Positions 11,559-23,330 of a stretch of DNA of 64,000 nucleotides are shown piece by piece. Origin of the DNA: Naegleria lovaniensis (taxonomy: Eukaryota; Heterolobosea; Eutetramitea; Acrasida; Naegleriidae); assembly GCF_003324165.1 (NCBI RefSeq), contig NW_025407858.1, positions 236,463 through 300,462 on the forward strand, given 5' to 3'. Numbering within the stretch: position 1 is the stretch's first letter; the number at the start of each line of letters is the position of its first letter. The notes under the pieces were generated by a model. It saw only the letters and a program-made list of their open reading frames with translations. It did not search any database and was not told the origin of the DNA. A program made the position numbers and the translations under genes.

Positions 11559-12729
11559 TTATTCAAAAGTAAAGAGAAGAATTTCTCTCACATTACTGAC
11601 ACCATCTCGAATGTCTTTGAGAGTCTCAATTTGGACATGAGGATCTTTCTGTTTCACAAAATTGATGAATTGTTGAGTACTACCTCCACAACCAAAATAA
11701 TAAGATTTGGCTCCAACAAGTCTTTGGATCATTCACAGTAAGTTATGAATTGAACCCATTGAATCCATACATGAATTGAATCCATACATGAATTAACATG
11801 GCAACAACACACACATGTAAATATTGACCATATAGATTCATATGATACTTACAATTTTCCACCTGGTCTTATTGCTGATCGAATGACTCGATATAACTTG
11901 TCATACGAATCAACAGAATATATGGTATCACTCATCATGATCAAATCATAATCTTTTTGGATGATGGAATGTTCACTCATTTTACTCCAATCACCTGAAA
12001 AGAATTGACACTTGTCCAATGTGGTTGAAATGATTTCATGTTGTGAAATGTTTAAGAGTAAGTTGGGAATAGTCAATAATTGAATCACTTCCTTATTCTA
12101 CACACATGTGTGTGCAATGAATATTCAAGATTAGATATTTAATACATCCCAATCACAACCATACATTTCAACAAAAAAATTCACACACTCAAAATCACAC
12201 ACACACTTACATAATCTTGAAATGCACACTTCTTTGCACCTCCCTGTAATAAACAATAAATAGAAGGTAATGCATGACCACATCCCAATTCTAATACATT
12301 TCTATTCTTTACATTGTCATTGACAAATTTTGAATCATTCATTAAAAATTCAACTAAATCTTCTGAACATTCCCATAATTTAAATCCACCTTCATATTTG
12401 TTTTTTACAATATCTGAATTTGTAGTTTGAGAAATATGTTGTTCATGTTGTAATTTGGTGGTAATGTTTATATATTTCATGAGACCTCTCCATTCAATTG
12501 AAAATTGTTTTAAATAATTAATATCTTCTAATTTTGGAATGTTCACAATTTCAAAGGGAAGAGTATCTTCGGATGAAAGAGAAGAATTATTCATCGAAGA
12601 ATGAAACGTAGTGGTGATGATCGATGGATGAAATGAAACATTTGTGGATTCGGTATGATCAGCATCATCACTCATCTCATCATCATCATCAACAGAAAAG
12701 TTGAATCGGAAAATGGCTGAATCTGACAT
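11559..12729 (-). CDS. METTL18: METTL18/Hpm1-like protein-histidine methyltransferase
   Basis: METTL18/Hpm1 methylates a histidine in ribosomal protein uL3. Three exons read cleanly: 12729-12211, 12097-11853 and 11721-11559 (519, 245 and 163 nt; 308 residues), with GTAAGT donors at both introns. The last exon is too short to stand out as an open frame. Visible motifs are YEGGFKLWECSEDLVEFL, motif I VLELGCGHALPSIYC, FQDY at the end of exon 1, CQFFSGDW and YDLIMMSDTIYS in exon 2, and GGKLLLVGAKSYYFGCGG across the second junction, in METTL18 order. The N-terminal 60 residues are acidic and low complexity. Intron 1 carries CA repeats. The start ATG follows a run of As. Confidence 0.92.
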
Positions 12730-12903
12730 TTTTTTTTTTTATTTATTTTATTGAAATTGATTTTCGTTAACAAATCTGCAGCAACCTCCCGCCTTTTCAA
12801 TCTCTAAAAAAAACTGTAGACTTTTTCCAACTGCTATCAACTATACTTCTTCAAACACTGATTTTAAATTATCTATCTGTAGGGATCATCATTGTAAATC
12901 ATC

Positions 12904-14091
12904 ATGTGGGAAGTCATTCGTAACAAGTATGAGGGATACGGAGATGGAAGAATAGAGAATGCCGAGAGAAACTTTCATGCTAATAGCAAACATATTGCCA
13001 AATTCAGTTGTAAACCAAATCCGAAAGAACAAGATCCCAATAGTTGTACACCAGCCATTGGATCGTTACTATATACCAAGTTATGCCAGTTGACCACTTC
13101 GGATAATGAAATTCTTGTCACGAAGAGTATGAAATCACTCCAAGAGTTGTACAAGGCTTCCTCAAAGAATATTGCTGCTAGTATTCTCTACACGGACAAT
13201 CAAATCATTCCAAATTTAGTAGATTTAACCAAGAAGGATTACTCGAAAGAAGAAGCGTTAAAAACTCTTTGTTGTGCTTTTAAATGCAAACATGGAAGAG
13301 ATTCCATGTTACCTCATGTACAGTCCGTTCTGAATGATATTTTGAGAAATTTTGAAATTGAAAAACCAGAACATGTGTATCTGACTCTGAAATGGCTCAA
13401 AGGATTAGCTTTGGAAAAGGAAGCATGTCATCAAATGACTGATAGTGAGGATCTTCCAGGACTTGTCATGCAATGTTTGGATTACTATCAAAGTAAGGAC
13501 ATGAATCCAAAAGTAATGAAGAATGGCCTCAAATTATTGAACCAGTTGCTTAAAGTTCCAAAAACTCATGTTCTTCTTGTGGCAGAAGATTGCATTTTCC
13601 TATTGATTGAAAAGATATTTGAACGGTATTTGAATGGTAATTACGATGAAAAGGTTTTGATTGCTCTCATGGAACACATTTCTCTATTGAGTTTCTATAC
13701 CGATGGATTAACAAAATGTGTTCGATTTATCCAACAAATTATGACATTGATGGAAACTAGAAATTTGTCTCTCCTATTGCAATGTATTTGTGCCCTGTCT
13801 CATATTACGATCAGTGTTGAGGCTAAATATCAAATAATGGAAGAAGCAAGTTCAATCAAGAGTGAATTCATCAGAAAGATTACCCAAATATTTGATAATT
13901 ATTTAGTCACCTATGACAATCATTACATTTTCATTAATACTTTGAAAGTCATTTGTAACATTGCAGAAAAGGATAGAAAAGCTTTGCGAGATCTGGTTTC
14001 CAAAATTGATTCTCGCTTACAACAATTAAACAATCCCACAGTGGTTGATGAGCTTGAACATACGCGAGAAGTACTTTCATGGTCACCATAA
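12904..14091 (+). CDS. ARM/HEAT-repeat protein (possibly RSPH14-like)
   Basis: A single open frame of 395 residues. The sequence is almost entirely amphipathic helices of about 40-residue periodicity, with Leu-rich repeats of ARM/HEAT type such as KSLQELYKAS, LVDLTKKDYSKEEALKTL and LQCICALSHITISVEAKY, and no low-complexity tracts. The N-terminal segment (DPNSCTPAIGSLLYTKL followed by an ARM repeat) resembles the layout of the radial-spoke protein RSPH14/RTDR1. That would suit a flagellate-forming organism, but the resemblance is weak. Other ARM proteins are equally possible. The gene is divergent from METTL18, with 174 bases between start codons. Confidence 0.6.
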   Translation: MWEVIRNKYEGYGDGRIENAERNFHANSKHIAKFSCKPNPKEQDPNSCTPAIGSLLYTKLCQLTTSDNEILVTKSMKSLQELYKASSKNIAASILYTDNQIIPNLVDLTKKDYSKEEALKTLCCAFKCKHGRDSMLPHVQSVLNDILRNFEIEKPEHVYLTLKWLKGLALEKEACHQMTDSEDLPGLVMQCLDYYQSKDMNPKVMKNGLKLLNQLLKVPKTHVLLVAEDCIFLLIEKIFERYLNGNYDEKVLIALMEHISLLSFYTDGLTKCVRFIQQIMTLMETRNLSLLLQCICALSHITISVEAKYQIMEEASSIKSEFIRKITQIFDNYLVTYDNHYIFINTLKVICNIAEKDRKALRDLVSKIDSRLQQLNNPTVVDELEHTREVLSWSP

Positions 14092-14261
14092 ACGTTGCAA
14101 ATTCAATGTACAATATAATCATGGTACAATGTGTATATCAATCATAGTTCATCAATGACTCTAGCATCGTGTAAATCATTTATAAGTCCATTGATCATAT
14201 GATCATAGCTTGGTATCAATCCATTGAATCGCCGAGTCATGTCTAACAAAGAAATACTCAA

Positions 14262-15860
14262 CTATTGGCTGAGTTCATTCATTTCCAAGATCTTCAATCG
14301 AAGCATGGTGGATAATGATCCAATTCGTGATCGATACAATTCAACCACATACGCTCCACACACTTCCAATAAATGACCAATTTCATACCCCAACACTCGA
14401 ATGTATGTTCCAGTGCTACAAGTACATGAAAATGATAATTGACCCTTCTCTCGATCCATTCCAATACATTCCAATCGATCAATTCGAATACGTCTTTTAG
14501 GAATATCATCTTCTTCACTGTACATTCCTTTGTAGTAGTACAAGTCATGATCAAGGCTCATGGAAGAATCAAATACACGTGTATTCACACTACTACTAGT
14601 ATTGGTGAAGGATTGCGGTATACTACTACTACTACTAGTAGTATTCGTACTGTGTGTATACACTTGTGGTTGCAAATCATGACCTTGTGGTTCTTGATTG
14701 GTGAGAATACTTGAACCATTCATGGAATCATCATTCATCATCCTCTTCATTCTTTCTAATGTTTGATGTCCATACGTTGCAATCTTTTCCCTCCCTTTTT
14801 TACAGCACTAAAAACAGGAGTGGTTTGAATTAAATGATTATTTCTCTCGTTCAAATACTTTTGAATCTTTTCATTCACTTGTTCAATACTTTGACAATTC
14901 TTATCAAAGAAATATTTATAATTTGAACAATGATTAGCAAATTGGATCGTATCAGAGTCATAGGATGGAGTACAAGAACCACATTGAATGACAAATTCAT
15001 AATCCTTGCAATTAGAATCTGGAATATAATTTAATGCTTTTGTTCCTTGTCCATTCACTCCTAAAATTAATAATCCATCTTGAATTTAACAATAAAAAGA
15101 ATTGAAATGAGTTCATTTTACAATGATTTTATATTGTGTGTGTGGGAAATGTTTGATATCATAAAAATTCAACCATATCAACGTGACAATAATAATAATG
15201 ATAATAATAATATTAATAATNNNNNNNNNNATAATATTAATAATAATATTAATAATAATAATATTGAAACACAATTACATCTTCAAACCTACATGCAGAT
15301 GGATCCAAACTACCAGAATGTCCAATTCTCATTCGTTTATCCAAATCAAATTTCTTTTTAAATTCAATAATAAATGATTGTGAAGAGATTCCTCTAGGTT
15401 TATACATTGGAATCACACATGACATATTCTCATCATATAAATAATTTCTAAATTCATTCACTGATGTGAAATATTTTGAATGATTCAATAATGCACAATC
15501 GACCATGGGTGTCTTGATCCAATCAATTTCAGTGTAATGAGAGGCATGTTTTTGAAGAAAGGAGGATGATTGAAAGAGAGAATGAGCATTACGAGCTGGT
15601 CCTTTATATATTTTGAGTGTGTTTTTGATCTTTTCATGTTGTTGAACATGTTGTTGATGATGATGAGGACAAGGATTGAGACTAGTCGATAAATGAAGGG
15701 AAGTGGATGAATCTCGAGTTGAATATGATTCATCCTCCTGATTGAGATGTGCTAAACCAGTGAATCGTATGGTCTTTGTCATGGTCCGAGTACGTCGTTG
15801 TGTTGCCAATGGGGTCTGTCGTTGGAGACATAATTTCGAGCCTTTCGATTGGAAATTCAT
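14262..15860 (-). CDS. TRUB1: TruB/Pus4-type tRNA pseudouridine synthase
   Basis: TruB/Pus4 enzymes convert U55 in the tRNA T-loop to pseudouridine. Exon 1 runs 15860-15293; the N-terminal 100 residues are divergent and may hold a targeting signal. It contains PMYKPRGISSQS and the catalytic-loop motif GHSGSLDPSA, whose Asp is the nucleophile. An intron (15292-15079, GTAGGT...TTCAAG) carries an AAT-repeat tract and the 10-N gap. Exon 2 resumes with YGLLILGVNGQGTKAL, then TPVFSAVKKG and, near the C-terminus, CSTGTYIRVLGYEIGHLL and GAYVVELYRSRIGS. The frame shifts at a six-A run on the coding strand (14796-14801); one more A gives 461 residues. It is not dyskerin/Cbf5. The C-terminal half has a Ser/Thr/Asn-rich insert. 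Confidence 0.9.
15183..15268. repeat. AAT trinucleotide tract with assembly gap
   Basis: An (AAT)n-rich tract inside the TruB intron is interrupted by ten Ns at 15221-15230. The gap sits inside the simple repeat, so its true length is unknown. It does not affect coding sequence. Confidence 0.9.
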
Positions 15861-16386
15861 TTTTTTTTCGAAGAGTCAATAAATTCATTGAAACCTCATA
15901 GAGCATGGAGAGTAAATAAATAATAATAAGGGAAACCATTTCAATACGTTGAAAATGCATTTGGATTATTATATTTCAAAAGATAGCCATATGTAACTCT
16001 ACAACTCTACTTTAATCAGCTCTTTCTTTTTCTTATGAGCACCTTCCAAATCGAGGGATTTGACATCAAATCTTCTTCTCCGTTTCCCGTAATGAAAGGA
16101 TGACAATGCATAGGACTTGGAACAAAATGAGACAAGTTTTCAAAAATCAAAAGCGCAATGAAAGTTTACAGTCCGCACAGGTGTGTTGCCAACAAATTCG
16201 ATGAGAGAGATTTTCGAAGTGGCGAGAGTCAAACGAAACTGTGAGATCACTGTCACAACTTTCTCAGATTTCAAAAAAACACACAAATCCATTGTCTCTC
16301 TCAATCCTCTTAAATCTCTCATCGGCACTGAAACACTTACAAACCATCTCTTACCCATTCCTAAGACGAATTTTAATGTATCCATC
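15861..16386. other. Divergent intergenic region
   Basis: 526 bases lie between the starts of the TruB gene and the first membrane RGS gene. I see no RNA gene or repeat. An open frame continues upstream of 16387 to about 16183, so the RGS start could be earlier (an in-frame ATG lies at 16199). Confidence 0.4.
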
Positions 16387-18343
16387 ATGATGACAAACTC
16401 TAATGAACTGCAAGAGAAGAGATGCATTGAAATCATGCATCATTCAGAGTTGCCAACCACCAACACTCATTCATTGCCCATCCAATTATCCAATGAATCA
16501 AATCATGTACAACAAGAACAAATGGAACAACACGAATCCTCTCCAACCCCCATGATGAATTCATCACAAGTCATACAGAACCCATCAATATTAGCACAAC
16601 CACCAAATTCCGAGACTATGGTAAGTTTCGTATCATCTCAGGAACAGAACACCATCATGATCAGCCAGCACCATCAGCAGCACCCTCAACAACAACACTT
16701 TCAACATGTGGTACCACATTCTCCTACTTCACCTGTTGTTCACCACACCACCAAAAGAGCCTCAAAAAAGTTGAGTAGTGTCGTCATGACGACGAGTCAA
16801 GCTGCTGAATTGAAATCAAGTACGTTCCGAGTACGAGTTCCAACCTCATGGTTAAGTTGTTGTGGTTTGATTCAATCAATCCAAATGCATCTCAAAAGAA
16901 ATCTCAAGCCTTACTACTACAATTGAACATGATGAGAATTGTTTCCATGATAGGTCTATCGATATCCATTCTAGCCATTCTCATTATTGCAATCATGACC
17001 ATCTATTCTTTTATTATTACAAGTTTCCCTGTTGTATTTACTCTCAAATTGTATGGTAATAGTGTAAAACAATACAATGAAATGGTCATGTCTGAATATT
17101 TGATGGTATTTGCAAGAGATCGTTCCATGATTCAAGTCTTTAATGAATCGAGACAAGACTTACAACACTCATTGAATCAATTATTTCAATTAATGCCTCA
17201 ATCAGCAATGGAAGCCTTTGGCAATGAGAGTATTGATCAAATGAAATTATGGCCTCTCCAAAATGTGGTTCTCGATCAAGTCATGGCAGGGAATGCAACG
17301 AATGCTGTTCGTTCCTTTTTGAATGTCACTCATTATGGAACGTTATTGGATTTCTTGGCAAATTTCAATGTCTTTATTCGTGATGTGAAGAATATTAGTT
17401 ATGCACAGGAACAAGTGATTATATCCAATTCAACCTCCTATCTCATTGTCATTGTCGTGTGTTTGGCCATTACCTTACCCATTGTTATTGTCATTTTGTG
17501 AGTGCCATTCGAATGGAACACGAATCGAGAAACAAATTATTGAAAGCAAAAACCATTCAAGTATTGAATACGTTGGGTGAATCTGTCGTGCAACGATCAC
17601 TTTTTCGACAATGGGTCATGTCTATTGGTACTAGTACTACGATCAGTCAGGGTGGCAGTGCTAGTGGTTATAAGGGTAATGTTCATACGAATGGTCACAC
17701 TGGAAATGAAGTTATTGGATGGAAACAACAAATCATGATGAACTACAAATCATCCACAGTGGAACAAGAATTATTGAATCGAGTGGATTTATTAGAAGAT
17801 ATTCAATTATTCAAACAACCTGCTAAACAAGAATTGAATATGATGAGAAGTTTATTAGAAGAATTGAGAGAATATTCAGATGATTCAACTTCATCATCCA
17901 CTATGATTGAACAAGATGCACTCTCTTCCACACTTTCCTATCGATCCAGTGGTGATACATTCTCTGTGGCTGGTTCTGTTGCATCCAGTGTAGTTGTAAA
18001 TTCAAGAAAGAATACCATCTCTCAATTGATCTCCATTTATGAAAAGTATTTGAATCCATCGAGTGCCACTCATCCAGTGAAATGTAAGGGTCATCAAAAA
18101 ATTGCAAATTACTTGAGAGAGTGTCATGACAAATCTCTCAATCATCCAAAGGATGCAACAACCACCCAAATGGAATTGAACCTATTGGATGAAATTCAAG
18201 TGGAAGTGGCTCGACAATTAATTCCCATATTTGAACACTTTCAAAAAACAATTCCAGAAGGAAAGGATGTTGAAGAATCTTCTGATACACTCTTTAAACA
18301 TTCTGTGCTGACTCATTCAGAGCTGATTTCCAAATGTATTTGA
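16387..18343 (+). CDS. Two-pass membrane protein with cytosolic RGS domain (paralog 1)
   Basis: The likely start is the ATG at 16387. About 150 residues of Gln/His/Ser-rich cytosolic arm precede a first membrane segment (MIGLSISILAILIIAIMTIY). A predicted external domain of about 150 residues with several N-glycosylation sites (ending near NISYAQEQ) follows, then a second membrane segment (YLIVIVVCLAITLPIVIVI). The cytosolic tail has RGS helices: SLFRQWVMS, LLNRVDLLEDIQLFKQP, LISIYEKYLNPSSATHP (the helix before the Galpha-contact loop) and LLDEIQVEVARQLIPIFEHF. RGS domains speed GTP hydrolysis by Galpha. The frame breaks near 16845 and at the TTTT run 17494-17497; one extra base at each gives 652 residues. 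It is convergent with a related gene. Confidence 0.72.
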
Positions 18344-18608
18344 AGGATTTTAAAAAGAATCATTTAAAGAAGTAAAGTACTTGACAAATTTTCACTTGTC
18401 CTTCCATTCATGATGAAATAATACCATGAACACCTATTTGGGGTTAGATACCATCTCACAAATGAGACTTGTGCACATTATGACAATGTTAGCCTTTCAT
18501 GGATGTATTGAATAAAAGAAATTATTAGACTCTAAAAATGAAATGTCCAAAACAACTCCATTGAGACTCACCCTAACTGTTATTTCACGATTGAAATGAG
18601 ACAATAAT

Positions 18609-20797
18609 TTACTGAGATTTAATAATACAATTATTACACTTGAGTGATAGGAGGTTGTTTTGTATCGGTCTCTGAAGATTATGACTCATAAATTCTTCTT
18701 GCATGTCTGTACTAGTCGCATCATCCAAGTGTTGCAACTTGGAAAGTTGAGGAGATTGACACAAGTAAGATGATTTGAAATTCAAATGTGTCAATGACAA
18801 GGCATCACTTAATTCTCGTTCTAACGAATCTAATAAATGTGGAGGTAAAATATCAATCTCTTCAAACAAGTCTTGTCTATTGTTGTATTGATCATAGACT
18901 TGGCAAATTTCTTCAAGTATTCGAGTACTTATTCCGAATGTTGAATTTGCTGAGGATCAATATGTTGAGATTCAAGAGTTCCAACCTTTGACAGGATGGA
19001 ATGGTCTTGACTTTGATCAATAATCTCAAATACGAGTTGAGATTTTAAGCATTCTTGATGAATGATTTTCTTATCTGCTTCATTGGATATTTTGAATATG
19101 AATAATGCTTTTCGATCTTCTCCACTCGCGAATTGCATTTGAGAGGAATTGAGAGACTTGTTGATAGTCCTGTTACCACTACTGCTAGTCGTATGGATCA
19201 TGTTCATTCCAATAGACGTTTCACTCTTCTTTTGTTTTTCTTCCTTGTGTTGTTTCACATAGTCATGTGTCAATTCAAAGACTTTCATTTGAATGGAATG
19301 TGAAATTTTACAATGTTCCTTATATTGCATGACTTTTTCAAGAATATTCATGGTAGATTCTAAACCTCGTTCTTTACAATACAATTTGAATGCACTTCTC
19401 AAAGCTGGATCTAATAATGTCTCTTTCAATAAATGTTGAGAAGTATGATTCAATAATTTTTCATTTTGAGAATCTCTTTTCATGATAAACATCAAGACAA
19501 GTATCATGACTGGAATCACGACAAGGAAACAAAATCCAAGAACACTCAAGGTAACAATATACGATGAACGAGCAGTATCTTCAATTCTTGTACAATATTG
19601 TGTTAAATTTCCAATGAAACTATCAAAGAGAGATTCATAGGATTGAACATGTTGAGCATATTCAGGTGAAGCATAGGTTTTTTTGCAATATTCATGGCAG
19701 TAGTATTTAAAAAGGTTCGAACACGAGTTTGATTTGTCGTTGCATTGAAAGTAAAGGTTTGAAATATGGTTGGACCAACGAGAACTTGATCCCATAATTT
19801 AACAAGGGGATAATTAAATGGTGCATTTGAATCACGGTTAGTAGTACTGGTAGTAGTAGTAGTAGTTGTAGAATTATTTTGATTGGATCATTTAAAAATT
19901 CATGTTGAAAATCATTTGGTAAAATCATGGTCAAATTCACCATAGATGAATTCATTAAACTCTTGTAATAATAATACGAAGAATAAGTGGAAGCAGGTGA
20001 GTAGAGAGCAGTGAAATTATTGGTCACGTGTAGTCTTGCAAATCCTCTCATACCAACATATCTAGCAAGAATGGCTGCTCTTGAAGTCATTAAATTCACA
20101 TAGGGTTTCGTGGTAACATCTTGATAAGGTAATGTGACCATGATCCATATAATGATAAGTGCAGAAATGGTCAAGAGAATGGATGAAATGGACATGCATG
20201 GAATGAGTTGAGATTTCAATTTTGGATTCTTGTTTTTTACAGAACAACACACTGGTAGTAACGGAAACTTGGAAAGGATTTCATTCAAACGATGAAATAG
20301 TGAGGAGGTTGGAGAAGAAGAGAACTTGGAGTGGTTCCACCATGATGAAGATGGAGTGTGGTGGATGGCTCTTCGTGCGGTTGGGGTGCATTTACTTTGG
20401 GTGGTGATTGTTGTAATTGAGAGGAAAAAGGCTCTGCTTCCAAATTCTTGGTATTATTAATATTATTATCATTTGGATGGATCATCTTTGATTCCTCCAT
20501 CATATACGTAGGTGCACTTGTTAAGACTCCATTTGACGTGGTTGGAGGATGAGGAGTAAATACGATATCATCATCATCATATTCATCTTCAGCGAGAATA
20601 CTCAACTGATCATTGATCGAAGAAGAAGAAGAATTCGATTCTGCATCATCAAGTTGGTCTTCTTGAACACATATTTGAGTACTAGCATTGATGCGAGGAA
20701 TTGGAGATGATTGAGAGTTTGATGCATTTAATTCAACATGTCGAAGAAGTAACTGTTCTGTGCTCTCAATGCACACTGCATGGTTGGAAGAAGTCAT
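18609..20797 (-). CDS. Two-pass membrane protein with cytosolic RGS domain (paralog 2)
   Basis: Same plan as its convergent neighbour: an acidic Ser-rich arm (20797-20290), a first membrane segment (SISSILLTISALIIIWIMV), a glycosylation-site-rich external domain containing VKLWDQVLVG and RVRTFLNTT, a second membrane segment (VTLSVLGFCFLVVIPVMILVLM) and an RGS-like tail (LLKETLLDPALRSAFKLYCK, TRILEEICQVYDQY, LLDSLERELSDAL). KLW...VRxFLNxT also occurs in the neighbour (KLWPLQNVV, AVRSFLNVT), which supports common descent. The frame breaks four times (near 20295, T-run 19877-19880, T-run 19678-19684, CC 18936-18937 on the + strand), each restored by one extra base, to about 730 residues. The RGS call rests on helix pattern and is less certain than for the neighbour. 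Confidence 0.65.
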
Positions 20798-21334
20798 GGT
20801 TCGAGAGAGTTGTCAGTGACTGACTTGAAAATCTCTTGGTATAGCAACAACGGCTCTATAAGCTGTTGTTGTTTTGTTTCTCACTTTGAAAACCTTCTAG
20901 AGATTTGCCACACTTTGATGTCTCATTCATTTTCCAAGGTTACACTTGTCTTTTATGGATTTGAGATTGTTTTGTTGATATGTCTTACACGAAATCTCTT
21001 GCCTGTGTACGCGCACCAACGTCGACAATGACAAATTCAAATCCCAAAGTCTTCATGAACAATTGCACAAACGAAATAATCCAAAACACGAGAGAGATAT
21101 TTTGGATTTCCTCAATTATGAGAGCACCTTGGTCAAAGCGAGAACAGGAGAATATACATTCATTAGTTTCATCTATTTGCCTCAATAGGTTCAACTTGAG
21201 AATGTACACCTTTGTTTTACTGTTTGGTTGAAGGAACGGAACGACGAGGAGCAAACACTCAGAATCGGGTGCAATATTTTGTTGGATGTCAAATATTTGT
21301 TTGAATTACCTGGCGATATTTTTGATTAAAAAAA
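20798..21334. other. Divergent promoter region
   Basis: 537 bases separate the starts of the minus-strand RGS gene and NMD3. Short open frames here lack coding character. I see no RNA gene or repeat, only the run of As before the NMD3 ATG. Confidence 0.45.
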
Positions 21335-23301
21335 ATGTCCAAAGACGAAGTTGAAATCATTGAAGTGGTTGATTCAAAACTATCGGCATCAGAGGCTAAG
21401 CCTATGAGCAGCTCGTAGTACCAACTGAAGAAAAGAAGGCTCATCATCATCATGGAGAGCATAATGATGATGCTCTCTCAAGCACATCATCTAGAAGAAG
21501 TAGAGTTACCACTCGTACAACAACTACCAACGCTTCTCGTCGTGCAGCAAAAAAGAAAGATGTTCCGAATGTCCTATGTTGTTTGTGTGGTGTGAGCACT
21601 CCTCCCAACCCAGCAAATATGTGTTTGAATTGTATCAAATCTCAAGTTGATATCACTGATGGAATTACAAAAAGTGAGACCATCTTCTTTTGCAGAGAAT
21701 GCGAGCGTTACCTTCAACCACCAAAATATTGGATAAAATGTGATTTGGAAAGCAAAGAGTTGTTAACTTTATGCTTGAAACGCATCCACGGTTTAAATAG
21801 AGTCAAATTAATCGACGCTAAATTTTTGTGGACCGAACCTCACAGCAAGCGTTTGAAAGTTAAAGTTACAATTCAAAAAGAAGTATTAGGAAATGGAACC
21901 GTTCTTCAACAATCGTTCGTCGTGGAATTTATTGTTAGAAATCAACAATGTGAAGTGTGTCAAAAATCCCATACTCTTTATACTTGGAATGCTGTCGTTC
22001 AAGTAAGACAAAAACTTGATCACAAAAGAACGTTCCTCTTCTTAGAACAACTGATTTTAAAGCATAACGTTCATGAGAAGGCTATCAACATTAAGGAAGA
22101 AGCTGATGGTTTGGACTTTTTCTTCTCTGAGAAATCCCATGCCAAAAAGCTCGTTGACTTTTTACAGAGCGTTTCTCCAATCAAATTGAAAACTGGAGAA
22201 CGTTTGGTGACTCATGATGCCAAATCCAACACATTCAATTTTAAATATTCATTTTCGTTGGAAATTGCACCAATTTGCAGAGAGGATTTGATTTGTTTAC
22301 CAAAGAGATTGAGTACATCCATGGGTGGTATTGGACCTTTAGTATTATGCACAAAGGTGAATAAGAATTTATTCTTTATTGATCCAACTACTTTACAAAC
22401 AAGCGAATTGGATGGATCTTTGTATTGGAGACAACCATTCACATCGACACTAACAAGCAGACAACTCTCAGAATTCACTGTTATTGATGTAGAATTGTTG
22501 GACTATTCATATTTCGCAAAAAATAACAATAACAATATGCCAGCAGCTAATGGAAAGTATGTCCTTTGTGAAGTTCAAATTGTGAGAAGTGATGAAATGA
22601 ACATGGATCCAATATTCGTTAAATCTCATTTGGGCAACTTGCTACATCCAGGTGATACTGTGTTGTGTTATGATTTGAGAAAAGCACAATATGACGAAGG
22701 AGTGTTATCCGAGTACAAGAACTCACAAACTGAAAAACTTCCAGAAGCTATTATTGTGAAGAAAGTTTACAAGAAGAGAAGAGATAGAAATTGGGAGCTC
22801 AAGACTTTGGCCTCAGAAAAGAACTTTAACAATCCAAATGTTAAAGATGAAGGACCACAAGGAGATGATGTTGTCATGAAGAAGAAGTCAGCCAATAAGA
22901 AGGCTGAGAAATTGTCAGGAAATGAGAAACTCGATCAGAAGAGAAAAGAAAAGGATGTTGAAGAATTTTATCAAGAATTGGAAGAAGATAAAGAAATGAG
23001 ATCCAAAATTAATATTTTCAAATCAAAGAAGAAGCAAACAAGTACAACCAATGCTGTCCCTAGTTCTACACTCAATCAAGATGAGAATGATGAAAGCAGT
23101 GATAGTGAAGATGAATTTGCTCCAGGAATTGCTGACGAGGAACTTTTAGATGAAGAAGAGTATAACAAGATGAGAGCAGCCAACAAATTAGAAGAAGAGG
23201 ATGATCAAGATGATATCAACAACAACAATAGCACTACTGATGAAACACTTTCTGAATCCTCCAATGCTAAACATGAAGAGGTGAAAATTATTCAACAGTA
23301 A
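21335..23301 (+). CDS. NMD3: NMD3, 60S ribosomal subunit export adaptor
   Basis: NMD3 binds nascent 60S subunits and links them to the CRM1 exportin for export. The N-terminal zinc-binding region has CCLCGVSTPPNPANMCLNC and FFCRECERYLQPP; the body contains YWIKCDLESKELLTLCLKR, CEVCQKSH, KHNVHEKAINIKEEADGLDF and LPKRLSTSMGGIGPLVLC, all strong NMD3 signatures. The acidic tail (EDEFAPGIADEELLDEEEYN, then Lys/Glu stretches) is where nuclear export and import signals lie in this family. The ATG at 21335 follows an A-run. About 25 codons later the frame meets a stop; one extra base near 21405-21412 joins this start to the long frame (655 residues). Starting at a later codon would lose part of the basic Ser/Thr-rich leader but no zinc cysteine. 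Confidence 0.95.
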
Positions 23302-23330
23302 ATAATAATAACACATTTCAACAGCATAGT

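Noticed and set aside
21583-23301. NMD3 starting at 21583
   Set aside because: The codon there is not preceded by a start context and would cut off CCLCG of the zinc-binding region; the ATG at 21335 after an A-run fits better.
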